This document shows, in pieces, positions 17,373 through 28,255 of a DNA stretch of 55,218 nt (the first letter of the stretch is position 1; the number at the start of each line of letters is the position of its first letter). Position numbers and translations under genes: made by a program. The notes under the pieces were generated by a model that had not been told where the DNA came from, did no database searches, and saw only the letters and a program-made list of their open reading frames with translations. This DNA is from Clostridiaceae bacterium (lineage in GTDB: Bacteria; Bacillota; Clostridia; DSM-8532), in contig DUNT01000071.1 in assembly GCA_012839205.1 (NCBI GenBank), positions 1 to 55,218 of the forward strand, given 5' to 3'.

Positions 17373-18863
17373 TTACCCCAGTTCTCTGAACCGATTCTTT
17401 AAATCACTGTACAGCCCACGGTATACAGGATATAGCTTTTCATATGCTTTCGAGTTCTCCTCTATTGGCATGGTTAGTGTCTCATCTTCAAGGCATTCTG
17501 CTGCATCCTCAATATTTCTCCAAATACCCGCACCTACTCCTGCAACAATGGCAGCTCCGTAAGCACCGCCTTCTGCAGCACCGGTAAGCGTTTTAACTGG
17601 CAGACCAAAGATATCTGCCTGAATCTGACGCCACAGCGGACTTCTGCTTCCACCACCTGAGGATATGATTTCCGTTGGTTTCATCTTCGGGTTCGCATTC
17701 AGTATCAGTTCATATATATCCCTGAGACCTAACGTTACGCCTTCCATTACTGACCTTATGATATCCCCTTTTCCGTGCGACCTCGTCAGCCCAAAGAATA
17801 CTCCCTTTGCGTATGGATCGGCATAAGGACATCTCTCGCCAGTGAGGTACGGCAGAAATAAAAGGTTATTTGAACCCGCTGGGCTCTTACTCGCAATTGC
17901 GTCCAAATCCTTGAAACTCTCGCCGGGATAGAGTGAATCATGAACCCATTCCATAGAACCACCTGAGCTAAGCTGGCAACCAAATGCCTGCCACTTGTTT
18001 CTGTCGTTGTTACAGAAATACTGCAAAAGCCCGCCTGTGTTCCTGCCGAAACTATCCAGCGACATAGATACAATACCTGATGTGCCTATGATTATGCCAA
18101 TCGTCCCTTCTTTTACTATACCCATCCCGGTTGTCTGTATGACGGCATCGCCTCCGCCGGCATATACAGGTGTACCTTCAGCAAGGCCGATATCCGCATC
18201 TTTAGATACATACCCCGCTACCTCATCAGATTCGTATACTTTTGGGAAAATGCTTTTGTCCAATCCCAAAATGCTTATAAGCTGATCGCTCCACTTCCTT
18301 TTACCAACGTCAAACAGCCCTGTGCCGGATGCATCGGATGCATCGGTAGCCTTCTGGCCCGTTATGCAGTACCTTACGTAGTCCTTCGGCATAAGAAAGG
18401 AACGCATCCTCTTAAAGTTCTCAGGTTCATGTTTCCTTAGCCAGAGTATTTTTCCGCCTGTATAACCGGTCAGCATAGTATTGTTGGTCATATCCAGCAG
18501 TTTCTCAAGCCCTCCCGCAGCCGCTATAATCTCTTTGCATTCTTCATCGGTGCGTTGGTCATTCCAAAGGATTGACGGCCGGATAACGTTATCATTATCG
18601 TCGAGTGCGACTAATCCATGCATCTGTCCGGAAAAACCCAGTGCGATGATATCTTTTTTATCAGCACCGGATTTTTCAACTGCCTTCTTCATAGCTTCCT
18701 TCGTAGCCTTATACCAATCGGAGGGATCCTGTTCCGACCATCCGGGGTTAGGAGTATAGTAGGGGTAGCTCTCAGTGCAGGAAGATTGCAATTTTCCATC
18801 CTGCCCTATAATAATGCACTTTACACCTGTAGTGCCAACATCTATTCCCGCTAAGTATTTCAT
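17373..18863 (-). CDS. xylB: FGGY-family sugar kinase, xylulokinase-like
   Basis: 496-residue kinase of the actin-like FGGY fold, closest by eye to xylulokinases. Motifs are GIDVGTTGVKCIIIG (N-terminal phosphate loop), QMHGLVALD, ILWNDQRTDEEC, DASDASGTGLFDV and GGGSRSPLWRQIQADI followed by GAAEGGAYGAA. Xylulokinases phosphorylate D-xylulose, and relatives use ribulose or fuculose. With fucI nearby, the true substrate may be D-ribulose or L-fuculose. The ATG at 18863 overlaps the stop of a 15-codon leader ORF that carries the AAAGGAG site, so translation may be coupled. A cupin gene is upstream in the same unit. Confidence 0.88.
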   Translation of the reverse strand: MKYLAGIDVGTTGVKCIIIGQDGKLQSSCTESYPYYTPNPGWSEQDPSDWYKATKEAMKKAVEKSGADKKDIIALGFSGQMHGLVALDDNDNVIRPSILWNDQRTDEECKEIIAAAGGLEKLLDMTNNTMLTGYTGGKILWLRKHEPENFKRMRSFLMPKDYVRYCITGQKATDASDASGTGLFDVGKRKWSDQLISILGLDKSIFPKVYESDEVAGYVSKDADIGLAEGTPVYAGGGDAVIQTTGMGIVKEGTIGIIIGTSGIVSMSLDSFGRNTGGLLQYFCNNDRNKWQAFGCQLSSGGSMEWVHDSLYPGESFKDLDAIASKSPAGSNNLLFLPYLTGERCPYADPYAKGVFFGLTRSHGKGDIIRSVMEGVTLGLRDIYELILNANPKMKPTEIISSGGGSRSPLWRQIQADIFGLPVKTLTGAAEGGAYGAAIVAGVGAGIWRNIEDAAECLEDETLTMPIEENSKAYEKLYPVYRGLYSDLKNRFRELG

Positions 18864-18968
18864 ATCATTTGCTTGAATAACACTTGGCAAAAACCGTGTG
18901 TATTCATACTCTCCTTTCATTATTATTGCTATAAGCCAGACTAACAATGAAAAACTTTAAGTTATGCA

Positions 18969-19346
18969 TCAGTCAATTTTACCAGTGACCCATAATACAA
19001 CCAATGGCAGATTACCTTTCTGGTAAGTAGTGTGGAATTCATTAGGCGGAACATAGAGCGCATCTCCTGTGCGAATTTCAAACCGATCTTCTCCCACAAC
19101 CATCTCACCTTCACCCGATATGACAAAATAAACCTCTTCCATGTCGGCATGGGTATGGCCTGTTGTGGAGCCTGTGGGATAAATAGTTGTGTACCCCATT
19201 TTAAGCCTTTTAGTCGGGCTATTGTCCTCATCGATAAGAAAATATGTGTCCCTTAATACCTGTTTATCCCGATTAATTACTCTTGCCCTCAAAGAACGGG
19301 GATCTTCATCCGGCTGCTTATTATTAACGTTTACTACACATTTCAT
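18969..19346 (-). CDS. cupin protein of the sugar-kinase operon
   Basis: 125-residue single cupin. Metal motifs are TGHTHADMEEVYFVISGEGE (His, His, Glu) and GDALYVPPNEFHTTY (His). The sequence opens with MKCVVNVNNKQ, and the barrel starts near residue 45. In a sugar-catabolism cluster such proteins are often sugar or sugar-phosphate isomerases or mutarotase-like, but no specific family is recognisable. It precedes the kinase by about 105 nt and is divergent from the DeoR gene, sharing a 250-nt regulatory spacer. Confidence 0.8.
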   Translation of the reverse strand: MKCVVNVNNKQPDEDPRSLRARVINRDKQVLRDTYFLIDEDNSPTKRLKMGYTTIYPTGSTTGHTHADMEEVYFVISGEGEMVVGEDRFEIRTGDALYVPPNEFHTTYQKGNLPLVVLWVTGKID

Positions 19347-19599
19347 TATTGCTTACCATCCTTTGCTTAAATTTTGTTCTTTTAACTGTCGACTTGCATA
19401 TTTTTACTTTTATTATGTATAGGTTAACACAATTACTAATCGTTATCAATGCATTATGACGGTAAATTTGACTAATATCATTCATTAAATCAAATCCCAT
19501 GTTATTTTGACCATATTTCTGACTAAATTCCAGCCGTTATTGCTATTGCCAGGAAAACATGATAAACTTTTATAATATAATTCAAAGGAATGAGCACTT

Positions 19600-20364
19600 A
19601 TGGTCAACAAAAAGGATGTTGTTAATTTCATATATAATATGGGAAGCGTTTCGGTCGAGGATATATGCATCGAGTTTTCATGCAGTGAAAGCACTGCCCG
19701 AAGGATATTGAAAGACCTGTCGGAAAAGAAACTCATCAACCGGTATCACGGCGGTGCAACTGCATTGCCCAATCCAAAAATGCAATCACACTTGAATTCA
19801 GATATCATGAAACGAGCAAATATCAACAAAGAGAAAAAAATGATGATTGCCCGTACCGCTTCAAAACTCATAAAAGAGGATTCAACCATAATTCTCCTTG
19901 GCGGATCTACTGTTTGTGAGCTATGTAAATATATCAAAAATATGAATATTACTGTGATTACCAATTCCATACTCGTATTCAATGAGCTCCAATATTCATC
20001 CGGCGTTAAGATTATTTTGCTGGGTGGGACATTTGATATCAACGAGTACGAAGTCAACGGGATTTTATCCAGCATGAGTATGAATTACATAAGGGCAGAT
20101 CAATTGTTTATGGGTGCTTCCAGTTTCGATGAAATACATGGCTTTACCACAGCCTTCCCTGCAGTTGATCTTTATCTTACTTGTTTAAAATCCTGTCTTG
20201 AATCATGCGTTTTAGTGGACAGTTCCAAATATAAAAAAGGCGGTACTGCCATTACCGCCAGACCGGATCAGATCAATTATCTTTTTACTGATAATGGCTT
20301 AAACAGGCAGGCCATTGATACTTTCCGGGAAAAAGGTGTAAAAGTTATTATTTCTGATATCTGA
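19600..20364 (+). CDS. DeoR-family transcriptional regulator
   Basis: 254 residues. An N-terminal helix-turn-helix (about 1-58; VSVEDICIEFSCSESTARRIL, then YHGGA) is followed by a DeoRC effector domain of the ribose-5-phosphate isomerase-like fold, with ILLGGSTVCELCKYI, VITNSI, ILLGGTFD and VDSSKYKKGG. These domains bind phosphorylated sugars. It is divergent from the cupin-kinase unit and convergent with the aldehyde dehydrogenase gene, so the sugar genes on both sides are its likely targets. Confidence 0.92.
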   Translation: MVNKKDVVNFIYNMGSVSVEDICIEFSCSESTARRILKDLSEKKLINRYHGGATALPNPKMQSHLNSDIMKRANINKEKKMMIARTASKLIKEDSTIILLGGSTVCELCKYIKNMNITVITNSILVFNELQYSSGVKIILLGGTFDINEYEVNGILSSMSMNYIRADQLFMGASSFDEIHGFTTAFPAVDLYLTCLKSCLESCVLVDSSKYKKGGTAITARPDQINYLFTDNGLNRQAIDTFREKGVKVIISDI

Positions 20365-20393
20365 ACAGATTATTGATATATTGGGTTTGCTAA

Positions 20394-21836
20394 TTATGAA
20401 TAACGTACACGTATATGCTTGATATTCAGATACTCATATAAGCCTTCAGGTCCATGTTCATGGCCAAAACCACTGTCTTTCCATCCTCCATAAGGGGCAT
20501 TGATAACGCCGGCATCTGGATTGTTTATTGCTATATTACCAGCATTTATTTCCCGTGCCAGCCTTTCGGCAAGATGCAGACTTTGTGTATAGACCATGGC
20601 TGCCAGCCCATATTCAGTGTCATTAGCCAGCTCTATAGCTTCTTCAATAGTGTCAAACGGCATCACACCCACCAGTGGCCCGAATGTTTCCTCGGTCATC
20701 ACCAGCATACTGTGGTTAACGTCAGCCAATATGGTGGGCTCGAAAAAGTAACCTTTCTCATATTCATTGCCCTCAGGTTTTTTACCTCCGCACAATAGTC
20801 GTGCTCCTTTGGCAAGGGCATCTTCAACGTGTCTTGCAGTGGTCTCAACTCCCTTTTTCGTGCACATGGGCCCAAGATCGCATTTCTTTGCAAGACCATT
20901 ACCTATGGAAAGCATTTGCGTTTTTTCAGCAAATTTCTGCAAGAACTCTTCATATATTTCCCTGTGTACATATATCCTGTTTATCGCAATGCATATCTGC
21001 CCCATATTGCGGAAGGATCGCCGGACTGCACCTGCTACTGCCAATTCCATGTCACAGTCCTTGCAAACAACCATAGGAAGACTGCCGCCCAGTTCCAAAG
21101 ACACTTTTGTCAATGTATCGACACTATTCTTCAGTACATGCTTACCTGTTGCGGTTGATCCGGTAAATGCCACTTTCTTCACTTTCGGGTTCCTAATAAT
21201 TTCCGTACCAATTACCGAACCGGCTCCCGTCAAAGCGTTTATTACACCTCTGGGTACCCCGGCCTCAACTACGCATTCTATAAATGCAAGGGGTGATAGT
21301 GGCGTTTCAGATGGGAGTTTGCATACTATAGTACAGCCCGAAGCAAGTGCAGCACCTAATTTCCATGCCAGAAGTTCAATGGGATAATTCCATGGTGATA
21401 TGGCTGCCGCAACGCCCACGGGTTGGTAGATAACGCGGCTTTCCATGTTATCTTCCGAATTAGGGATAATTCTGCCATAGATACGCTCGCCTTCCTCTGC
21501 GTAATAGCGAAGTATCTCTGCTCCTTTATTAACTTCTCCAATGGCTTCTGCCAGGGGTTTTCCTTGTTCCTGCGTCATCAAAGCGCCGATATCCTTTGAA
21601 CGGCTTATAACGATTTCGCTTGCTTTTCTCAGGATTTCGCCCCTTCTAAACGGTGAAAGTTTGGACCAGCTCTTATAAGACTTGTCCGCTGCATTAACAG
21701 CGTCTTGTACATCTTCCTTTGTAGCCTTGGGTACATGGGCAAATACTTCTTCTGTTGCAGGATTAACTACTTCCAAAAGGTCATTTCCGTTTCCACTGGT
21801 CCACACACCATCAATAAGCATCTTTTTATGTATCAT
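20394..21836 (-). CDS. NAD(P)-dependent aldehyde dehydrogenase (lactaldehyde/glycolaldehyde-type candidate)
   Basis: 480-residue aldehyde dehydrogenase superfamily enzyme. It has the NAD-fold stretch SPWNYPIELLAWKLGAAL, the VAFTGSTATGK loop, the general base Glu in SLELGGSLP, and the catalytic Cys in FRNMGQICIAINR. It ends with GGWKDSGFGHEHG. By eye it resembles the succinate-semialdehyde/lactaldehyde group. Next to fucI the expected substrate is L-lactaldehyde (from L-fucose) or glycolaldehyde (from D-arabinose). The start is the ATG at 21836, with GGAGGG 6 nt upstream; an in-frame codon at 21905 would add 23 unlikely residues. Confidence 0.9.
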   Translation of the reverse strand: MIHKKMLIDGVWTSGNGNDLLEVVNPATEEVFAHVPKATKEDVQDAVNAADKSYKSWSKLSPFRRGEILRKASEIVISRSKDIGALMTQEQGKPLAEAIGEVNKGAEILRYYAEEGERIYGRIIPNSEDNMESRVIYQPVGVAAAISPWNYPIELLAWKLGAALASGCTIVCKLPSETPLSPLAFIECVVEAGVPRGVINALTGAGSVIGTEIIRNPKVKKVAFTGSTATGKHVLKNSVDTLTKVSLELGGSLPMVVCKDCDMELAVAGAVRRSFRNMGQICIAINRIYVHREIYEEFLQKFAEKTQMLSIGNGLAKKCDLGPMCTKKGVETTARHVEDALAKGARLLCGGKKPEGNEYEKGYFFEPTILADVNHSMLVMTEETFGPLVGVMPFDTIEEAIELANDTEYGLAAMVYTQSLHLAERLAREINAGNIAINNPDAGVINAPYGGWKDSGFGHEHGPEGLYEYLNIKHIRVRYS

Positions 21837-22171
21837 TGTTGTCCCTCCATCAATCCGCTTTTCCTTAACCTGTAATACCACAAGATATTCTGTGCAATAC
21901 CACATTTTTCATACATCATTCTTAGATTAACATAAGTATTGAAAGTAATCAATCTGTCTCAGTGGCAATTATGACTTATGTCAGTCATTTCGTTCAATAT
22001 TCTAATTGTTTTGACCGTAATTTGCGTGTATTATAATATACTCAATGAGAGTCCCGAGTTGTTTTTAACAGTTCTGCCACCCAGTTATATGGCTTTAATA
22101 AGAAAGAAGCCGAATGACAGGCCTTAGTAACCACATTCAGCTTCTTCAGTAGAATCAGATATTTACAGTTT
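21837..22171. other. 335-nt spacer between aldehyde dehydrogenase and fucI
   Basis: No ORF is convincing. It contains the fucI terminator and must contain the aldehyde dehydrogenase promoter; no strong -35/-10 pair on the minus strand stands out. A TTGACC...TATAAT pair near 22012-22038 on the plus strand has only 15 nt spacing and points at the 3' end of fucI, so I do not call it. Confidence 0.5.
22105..22145 (-). terminator. terminator after fucI
   Basis: On the minus strand AGAAGC-t-GAATG (22145-22134) pairs with CATTC-g-GCTTCT (22116-22105), 11 pairs with one mismatch and a 17-nt loop, followed by TTCTTATT. It separates fucI from the aldehyde dehydrogenase gene. Confidence 0.6.
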
Positions 22172-23929
22172 TCATCCGTATATAGGCCCGTAGTTCTTGC
22201 ATGCCAAAACATCTGCACTTTCAATATTTACGGTGCCGAATGCCGACCATGAAGCCGGTCGGAAAATATCTTTTTCATCAACATTATGCATGGTTACCGG
22301 TATCCGAAGCATTGAAGCAAGAGTAATAATGTCGGCTCCGATATGTCCATAGCTCAATGCACTGTGGTTTGCCCCCCAATTTGCCATGACAGAATATGCA
22401 TCCTTGAATACTCCTTTGCCGTTCAGGCGTGGTGCAAACCAAGTGGTAGGCCATGTGGGATCTGTGCGTTCATTCAATATGTTATGCGCATCTTCCGGAA
22501 GTTCAACCGTATATCCTTCAGCCAATTGCAGTACGGGTCCGAGCCCTTTTACAAGGTTTAATCTTGTCATTGTTACAGGCATATTACCTCGGGTTTTAAA
22601 ACAGCTTGAAAATCCGCCGCCTCTCATATAGCCTTTATTTGCCGGGCACCATCTTACTGCCTCCAGACATCTGTCAACATCCTGCTGAGTAATTTCCCAA
22701 TGAGGTTTCATAACAGGTTTGCCGTTACTTTCTTGTTCACCGGTACCGTCAAGACTTGCAGACCCTGAATTGAGTAAATGAATTATACCGTTTTCTGCAT
22801 AACCTGTAAGTTCGATGCCAGCCACTCTTTTTACAGCTTCTGGGCTCCAGAAGGTTCGTACATCTGCAAAAACCTGAGCCGTATTAGAAAGAAGGTGTCC
22901 GAAAAGCATGGAAACTGCGTTAAGAGAATCATTTTCTGTCGCAAAAATATAGGGTGCTCTTATACCGTTCCAGTCAAACGAGCTGTTAAGGATAGCCTCT
23001 GGGAAATCAGTATTTGGGAAATAATCAGTCCATTGCCGCTGTCCCTGGAAACCACCGGCAATTGCGTTTCTTCCAAGTCCCTCTTCCCTGTAACCTAATT
23101 CCACCAGCTTATCATTTCCTACAAGTAAATCCCGGGCAATCAGAGCACATTTTATTGTGAATTCCCATTCCCAATCTTTTCTCGCCCTGTCCGACGGATA
23201 CTTATTATTGTCAATGCCTTCTTTACATTTTTCATTTACCCATCGTCTGGCCTTCTCATATTCTTCCTTATCATATATGCCCAGTTCGATTCTGCGGACA
23301 AACTCAGTCATATCAACCTGCTCACACCGCATGCCCAGATAATCCTGGAAAAATGCTGAATCCACCATTGATCCGACTATGCCCATTGAAACATTACCAC
23401 AAGAAAGATAACTTTTCCCTTTCATCTGACCGACTGCCGCAGCTGCTTTCGCAAAGCGCAGTATCTTCTCGGCTACATCATTCGGTATTGTACTGTCATC
23501 TGAATCCTGCACATCTCGCCCGTATATTGAAAAAGCTGGCAGGCCTTTCTGTGCATGTGCAGCCATCGTGGCCGCCAAATACACGGCACCCGGCATTTCG
23601 GTTCCGTTAAATCCCCATATCGCTTTCGGCATTAAAGGATCCATATCCATGGTTTCCATACCATAGCACCAGCATGGAGTAACTGACAAAGTAGCACATA
23701 CTCCTTCTCTTGCAAACTTTTCTGCACATTGCGCGGCTTCATATACGCCACCGATTGTAGTGTCGGAAATCACGCATTCCACAGGGTTTCCAAAGCGATC
23801 TTTACAATTGCTGGTAATTAGCTCAGCAGCCGCTTTAGCCATTGCCATGGTTTGTCCTTCCAAACCTGCACGGATACCATTTTCTCCCTCTCTTCCGTCA
23901 ATAATAGGTCTAATACCTATTTTTACCAC
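22172..23929 (-). CDS. fucI: L-fucose isomerase
   Basis: 585 residues, against 591 in E. coli FucI, with near-continuous similarity. Shared segments include [53 protein letters not shown] and [10 protein letters not shown]. Mn2+ ligands by analogy are the Glu in ATENDS, the Asp in FADVRTFW and the His in NWGANHS. The enzyme converts L-fucose to L-fuculose and also D-arabinose to D-ribulose. I place the start at GTG 23929, 6 nt after GGGGTGG; the TTG at 23932 is also possible. No fuculose-phosphate aldolase or transporter lies in the window. Confidence 0.96.
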   Translation of the reverse strand: MVKIGIRPIIDGREGENGIRAGLEGQTMAMAKAAAELITSNCKDRFGNPVECVISDTTIGGVYEAAQCAEKFAREGVCATLSVTPCWCYGMETMDMDPLMPKAIWGFNGTEMPGAVYLAATMAAHAQKGLPAFSIYGRDVQDSDDSTIPNDVAEKILRFAKAAAAVGQMKGKSYLSCGNVSMGIVGSMVDSAFFQDYLGMRCEQVDMTEFVRRIELGIYDKEEYEKARRWVNEKCKEGIDNNKYPSDRARKDWEWEFTIKCALIARDLLVGNDKLVELGYREEGLGRNAIAGGFQGQRQWTDYFPNTDFPEAILNSSFDWNGIRAPYIFATENDSLNAVSMLFGHLLSNTAQVFADVRTFWSPEAVKRVAGIELTGYAENGIIHLLNSGSASLDGTGEQESNGKPVMKPHWEITQQDVDRCLEAVRWCPANKGYMRGGGFSSCFKTRGNMPVTMTRLNLVKGLGPVLQLAEGYTVELPEDAHNILNERTDPTWPTTWFAPRLNGKGVFKDAYSVMANWGANHSALSYGHIGADIITLASMLRIPVTMHNVDEKDIFRPASWSAFGTVNIESADVLACKNYGPIYG

Positions 23930-24281
23930 CAAAAACCACCCCTTTTTTATACTCTTTTAATTGATTTATACCATTAATTCCGTAAGAATTGTATGGTTAA
24001 CTTGGATAAGTCCACTATATCCAAACAATATCCCCACCAATCAAGGCTTTCCCAAAATTCCCTGCCTGATTCGTTATTTTATTCTTGTGTGGAATCTGTA
24101 CATATGGCAATAGCATAAATTATGTCAAACCTGTCAGAGTTGAACCAAGTGTTTATTTTTTTTGAAACCGGCTTTAAAACCGTTTTTTTCTTTGTCTTAT
24201 TAGGCTATGGATAAAAATGGCAGACAATCTGCCGATTATCTGCCAAGAATACAAAAGATATTTATTAATTAAACATATACT
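23930..24281. other. 352-nt spacer upstream of fucI
   Basis: Holds the V-ATPase terminator at its left end and presumably the fucI promoter at its right. An imperfect inverted segment GAAACCGGCTTTAAAACCG lies near 24162-24180, possibly a regulator site. No ORF and no convincing riboswitch are seen. Confidence 0.4.
24219..24233 (-). terminator. terminator of the V-ATPase operon
   Basis: On the minus strand GGCAGA-TTG-TCTGCC is followed by ATTTTTAT, 49 nt past the subunit D stop. A second copy of GGCAGA precedes it and could compete for pairing. Confidence 0.65.
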
Positions 24282-24953
24282 TTATGATTGCTGTGCCATT
24301 CTTTCTTTAAAATGATGCGCCTCTTCCAGCATCATGTCCTTGACTTTCATCAGGCGGATCATATTGCCCCGCTCATTTTCGTCAAGTTTCATTACAATGT
24401 ACTTTATAGTTTCTTCAATATTAGGAATCATAACATATTCAAGTGCGTTAACCCTCCGACGGGTTTTCTCTATTTCGTCTGCCATAAGCTGTGCGGTTTT
24501 TTCCAGTTCAGCCAGCCTCAATAAATGGGGAGTGACCTTCTGGAGGGCTATCATGGCACCGTCCAATTCACCTGAAGTTGCAGCAAAGCCATATGGGAAA
24601 ACATCATCACCTGTCTGGCCTTGTGTATAAAACTCAAAAACAGGCACCTCAACGCTCATTATATTTTTTGACGAAGCTTTTAATGTAACCTTCTGCTTCG
24701 GAAAAATCAGGGCTTCTTCCAGATGGGTATCACTCATTAAAGCCCTGGCCATAATAAACCGGGAATAAACATCCTTGAGCATTTTTTCAACTAATTCACG
24801 TTCCCTCCTGTTCTCTTTGACAATGGCCAGGAACTTTTTCATCAGCTCGTCACGCTTGTCCTTTAATAGCTTATGGCCCCGTCTTGCTGTTCTAAGTTTT
24901 CTTTTGAGATTTGTCAGCACCATACGGGTAGGATTTACATTAAGCCTTGCCAT
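24282..24953 (-). CDS. ntpD: V-type ATPase subunit D (central stalk)
   Basis: 223-residue rotor shaft subunit, a long antiparallel coiled coil. It begins with the family signature LNVNPTRMVLTNLKRKL, continues RGHKLLKDKRDELMKKF, and has the C-terminal helix RRVNALEYVMIPNIEETIKYI. Length fits the family (about 210-220). It is the last gene of the cluster, 49 nt after subunit B, and a terminator follows. Confidence 0.96.
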   Translation of the reverse strand: MARLNVNPTRMVLTNLKRKLRTARRGHKLLKDKRDELMKKFLAIVKENRRERELVEKMLKDVYSRFIMARALMSDTHLEEALIFPKQKVTLKASSKNIMSVEVPVFEFYTQGQTGDDVFPYGFAATSGELDGAMIALQKVTPHLLRLAELEKTAQLMADEIEKTRRRVNALEYVMIPNIEETIKYIVMKLDENERGNMIRLMKVKDMMLEEAHHFKERMAQQS

Positions 24954-25002
24954 GGTTTACTCCTTAAACTTATATTTTATAACTCACTTAACCGGAATAT
25001 AT

Positions 25003-26382
25003 CTATTCATTTTTATCCGGATAATACTTTTCAATCATGGTGGTCTTTATACGTTTGAGCTCTGATTTAGGCAGAATGGATAAGAGCTTCCACCCTAAAT
25101 TTAATGTCTCTTCTATACTCCGGTCTGTTTCATAGCCCTGGGATACGTACTGCTTTTCAAATTCATCGGAAAACTTTGCGTATTGTTTGTCTATATCCGT
25201 TAAAGCTGCCTCACCCAGAATTGCTGCTAATTCCTTACTCTCCTTACCTCTTGCATAAGCTGCAAACAGCTGGTTCATTGTGTCGGCATGGTCCTCACGG
25301 GTTTTGCCTTCTCCTATACCTTTATCCTTCAGACGGGAAAGTGAAGGCAATACATCTATTGGCGGAGTTAAACCCTTTTTATGGAGTTCACGGTTTAATA
25401 TTATCTGGCCCTCGGTGATATACCCTGTCAGGTCAGGAATAGGGTGGGTTTTATCATCCTCCGGCATGGTGAGTATTGGAATCAATGTTATTGATCCATC
25501 TTTACCCCTCATCCGTCCTGCACGTTCATACAGTGAAGCCAGATCTGTATATAGATATCCTGGATATCCGCGGCGTCCGGGAACTTCTTTACGGGCAGCC
25601 GATACCTCACGGAGAGCTTCTGCATAATTTGTTATATCGGTAATAATAACAAGAACATGCATGTCCTTTTCAAAGGCCAGGTATTCAGCGGCAGTCAAAG
25701 CCATACGTGGTGTGGAAATACGTTCAACAGCCGGGTCATTGGCAAGATTCATGAAAAGAACTGCTCTTTCTATGGCACCGGTTTTCTTAAAGTCACTGAT
25801 AAAGAAATCGGCTTCCTCAAATGTAATACCTACAGCCGCAAATACAACGGCAAATTTGCTGTCGGTTCCCAAAACCTTTGCCTGGCGTGCTATTTGAGCA
25901 GCCAAATCAGCGTGGGGCAAACCTGACGCAGAGAATATGGGAAGCTTTTGTCCTCTTACAAGAGTGTTCAACCCATCTATAGCTGAAATTCCAGTTTGAA
26001 TAAACTCATTAGGGTAATCTCTTGCAGTTGGATTCATTGGAAGACCGTTAATATCAGCTCTTTTATCGGGAATAATCGCTGGTCCGCCATCGATAGGCTT
26101 ACCAAGGCCATCGAATACTCTGCCCAACATATCCATAGAAACAGGCATCTCCAGATTACGGCCAAGAAAGCGTACCTTACTGTTAGAGAGATTTATACCT
26201 ACAGCATTTTCAAAAAGCTGTACCAATGCGGTATTCCCATCTACTTCCAAAACTCTGCAGCGTCTGATTTCACCGTTTACGAGTTCTATCTCTCCTAATT
26301 CATTATAGGTAACACCTTCTACATTTCGAACCAGCATCAATGGTCCGGCAACTTCAGCAATCGATCGATATTCTTTCAGCAT
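25003..26382 (-). CDS. ntpB: V-type ATPase subunit B (non-catalytic)
   Basis: 459-residue regulatory subunit of the V1 hexamer. It has [15 protein letters not shown] at the start, a degenerate P-loop region [21 protein letters not shown] in place of GxxxxGKT, and the signature [22 protein letters not shown]. It ends at the usual length. An AAAGGAGAAAGG site precedes the ATG. It pairs with the catalytic subunit A gene 56 nt upstream. Confidence 0.97.
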   Translation of the reverse strand: MLKEYRSIAEVAGPLMLVRNVEGVTYNELGEIELVNGEIRRCRVLEVDGNTALVQLFENAVGINLSNSKVRFLGRNLEMPVSMDMLGRVFDGLGKPIDGGPAIIPDKRADINGLPMNPTARDYPNEFIQTGISAIDGLNTLVRGQKLPIFSASGLPHADLAAQIARQAKVLGTDSKFAVVFAAVGITFEEADFFISDFKKTGAIERAVLFMNLANDPAVERISTPRMALTAAEYLAFEKDMHVLVIITDITNYAEALREVSAARKEVPGRRGYPGYLYTDLASLYERAGRMRGKDGSITLIPILTMPEDDKTHPIPDLTGYITEGQIILNRELHKKGLTPPIDVLPSLSRLKDKGIGEGKTREDHADTMNQLFAAYARGKESKELAAILGEAALTDIDKQYAKFSDEFEKQYVSQGYETDRSIEETLNLGWKLLSILPKSELKRIKTTMIEKYYPDKNE

Positions 26383-26438
26383 TGTGCCTTTCTCCTTTCT
26401 TATGGAGCAGGATTAACCTGCCGGCAGATTTGCCTGCC

Positions 26439-28205
26439 TTAACCGCCAATAAGAGATTCAATCTGTTTGGAAAGCTCCTCCTCTATTTCATCAAAGGGCT
26501 TGCCTTCCTCTGTCTGCGGTATATATTTCATTCTGCTGATTTTTTCCCTTACAGGCATTGAAAAGAGGCTATTAATATCTACGCCTTTTTTAGCTGCTTC
26601 CTGGGATTTTTCATAAAATGCCAGAATAATCTTAAGCATTCTGAATTGCTTATCAAGTGTTGTATAGGTATCTTCTTCATTAAAGGCATTTTGCTGCAGA
26701 TAATCTTCACGGATAGACCTTGCTGCCTCCAATGTTACCCGGTCTGTAGCTGACAAGGAATCTATACCTACCAATTGTACAATTTCCTGAAGCTCTGCTT
26801 CCTCCTGCAGAATACGCATCATATCACTTCTGTACTTATTCCAGTCCCTTGAAACATTCTCCCGGTACCATTCATCAAGCTTATCCAGGTATAAAGAATA
26901 ACTCTGCAGCCAGTTTATGGCCGGGAAGTGTCTCCTGTAGGACAGATTATAATCAAGGCCCCAGAATACCTTTACTATTCTTAATGTAGCCTGCGTAACT
27001 GGCTCGGATAAGTCTCCGCCCGGGGGTGATACAGCACCAATGGCACTGATTGCTCCTATCCTGTCCCCGGAACTCAGCGTTTTTACTTTGCCGGCCCTTT
27101 CATAGAATTGGGAAAGACGTGATGCCAGATATGCGGGATAACCCTCCTCACCAGGCATTTCTTCCAGGCGCCCTGACATCTCACGTAGAGCCTCAGCCCA
27201 ACGGGAGGTAGAGTCAGCCATCAGGGCTACGGTATATCCCATATCCCTGAAATACTCAGCAATTGTTATTCCTGTATAAATAGATGCCTCCCGGGCTGCA
27301 ACAGGCATGTCTGATGTATTTGCAATAAGAACCGTCCTTTTCATAAGGGGATGACCTGTTTTTGGATCCTTCAGTTCCGGAAACTCCATAAGAACATCGG
27401 TCATCTCATTACCACGCTCTCCGCAGCCTATATATACAACTAAATCAGCCTCAGCCCATTTGGCCAATTGGTGCTGAACAACAGTTTTTCCACTTCCGAA
27501 AGGCCCCGGAATAGCAGCTACCCCGCCCGATGCAATGGGGAACAGGGTATCAATTATTCTTTGCCCGGTAATAAGCGGTTCATTTGGTGACAGTTTTTCC
27601 TTATATGGTCTTTCTTTTCTGACAGGCCATTTTTGCAGCATTGTCAATTCAACGGTATTTCCGTTTTTAGTCTTGACCTTTGCCACAGGAGTATCAATGG
27701 TAAATCTTCCTTTTTCGATTGATTCAATTGTTCCTTCTATATCGTAGGGCACCATAATACGATGCTCAAAAACTTCATTTTCCTGAACAGTCCCTATAAT
27801 GTCACCGGCTTGAACCTGGTCTCCCGGCATGACAGTCGGGACGAAATCCCATTCCTTTTCCCTGCTTAATGCCTGTAATTTAATACCACGGGTTATATTG
27901 TCCCCTGTAGCGGCTCGCATAGCTTCCAACGGTCTTTGAATGCCGTCAAATATATTCTCTATGAGGCCGGGCCCCAATTCAACACTCAATGGAGCATTGG
28001 TAGTCACTACCGGTTCCCCCGGACCCAAACCTGAGGTTTCTTCATAAACCTGAATGGAGGCCTTGTCCTCATGGATTTCCAGGATCTCTCCTATTAAATT
28101 CATCTCCGACACATGCACAACATCCAGCATATTACAGTTACGCATGTTCTCTGCCACAACCAAAGGTCCTGACACCTTGACGATTCTGCCTTGATTCATC
28201 ATCAT
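26439..28205 (-). CDS. ntpA: V-type ATPase catalytic subunit A
   Basis: 588-residue nucleotide-hydrolysing subunit. Walker A is [16 protein letters not shown], the catalytic segment is [11 protein letters not shown], and [20 protein letters not shown] and the non-homologous insert (about 110-200) typical of V/A-type A subunits are present. No intein interrupts the P-loop. The start is the first of three consecutive ATGs at 28205, 5 nt after AAAGGA; upstream in-frame codons to 28253 read as an extension lacking a family match. Confidence 0.97.
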   Translation of the reverse strand: MMMNQGRIVKVSGPLVVAENMRNCNMLDVVHVSEMNLIGEILEIHEDKASIQVYEETSGLGPGEPVVTTNAPLSVELGPGLIENIFDGIQRPLEAMRAATGDNITRGIKLQALSREKEWDFVPTVMPGDQVQAGDIIGTVQENEVFEHRIMVPYDIEGTIESIEKGRFTIDTPVAKVKTKNGNTVELTMLQKWPVRKERPYKEKLSPNEPLITGQRIIDTLFPIASGGVAAIPGPFGSGKTVVQHQLAKWAEADLVVYIGCGERGNEMTDVLMEFPELKDPKTGHPLMKRTVLIANTSDMPVAAREASIYTGITIAEYFRDMGYTVALMADSTSRWAEALREMSGRLEEMPGEEGYPAYLASRLSQFYERAGKVKTLSSGDRIGAISAIGAVSPPGGDLSEPVTQATLRIVKVFWGLDYNLSYRRHFPAINWLQSYSLYLDKLDEWYRENVSRDWNKYRSDMMRILQEEAELQEIVQLVGIDSLSATDRVTLEAARSIREDYLQQNAFNEEDTYTTLDKQFRMLKIILAFYEKSQEAAKKGVDINSLFSMPVREKISRMKYIPQTEEGKPFDEIEEELSKQIESLIGG

Positions 28206-28255
28206 TCCATTCCTTTCAAACATCCGGGATAACCCGAATTTGAATTTTGTCAACT

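Noticed and set aside
22012-22038. TTGACC...TATAAT on the plus strand as a promoter
   Set aside because: Only 15-nt spacing and it would make antisense RNA into the fucI end with no gene; not convincing.
24162-24180. Catabolite-responsive (cre-like) site upstream of fucI
   Set aside because: Matches only part of the consensus; the CA half is missing.
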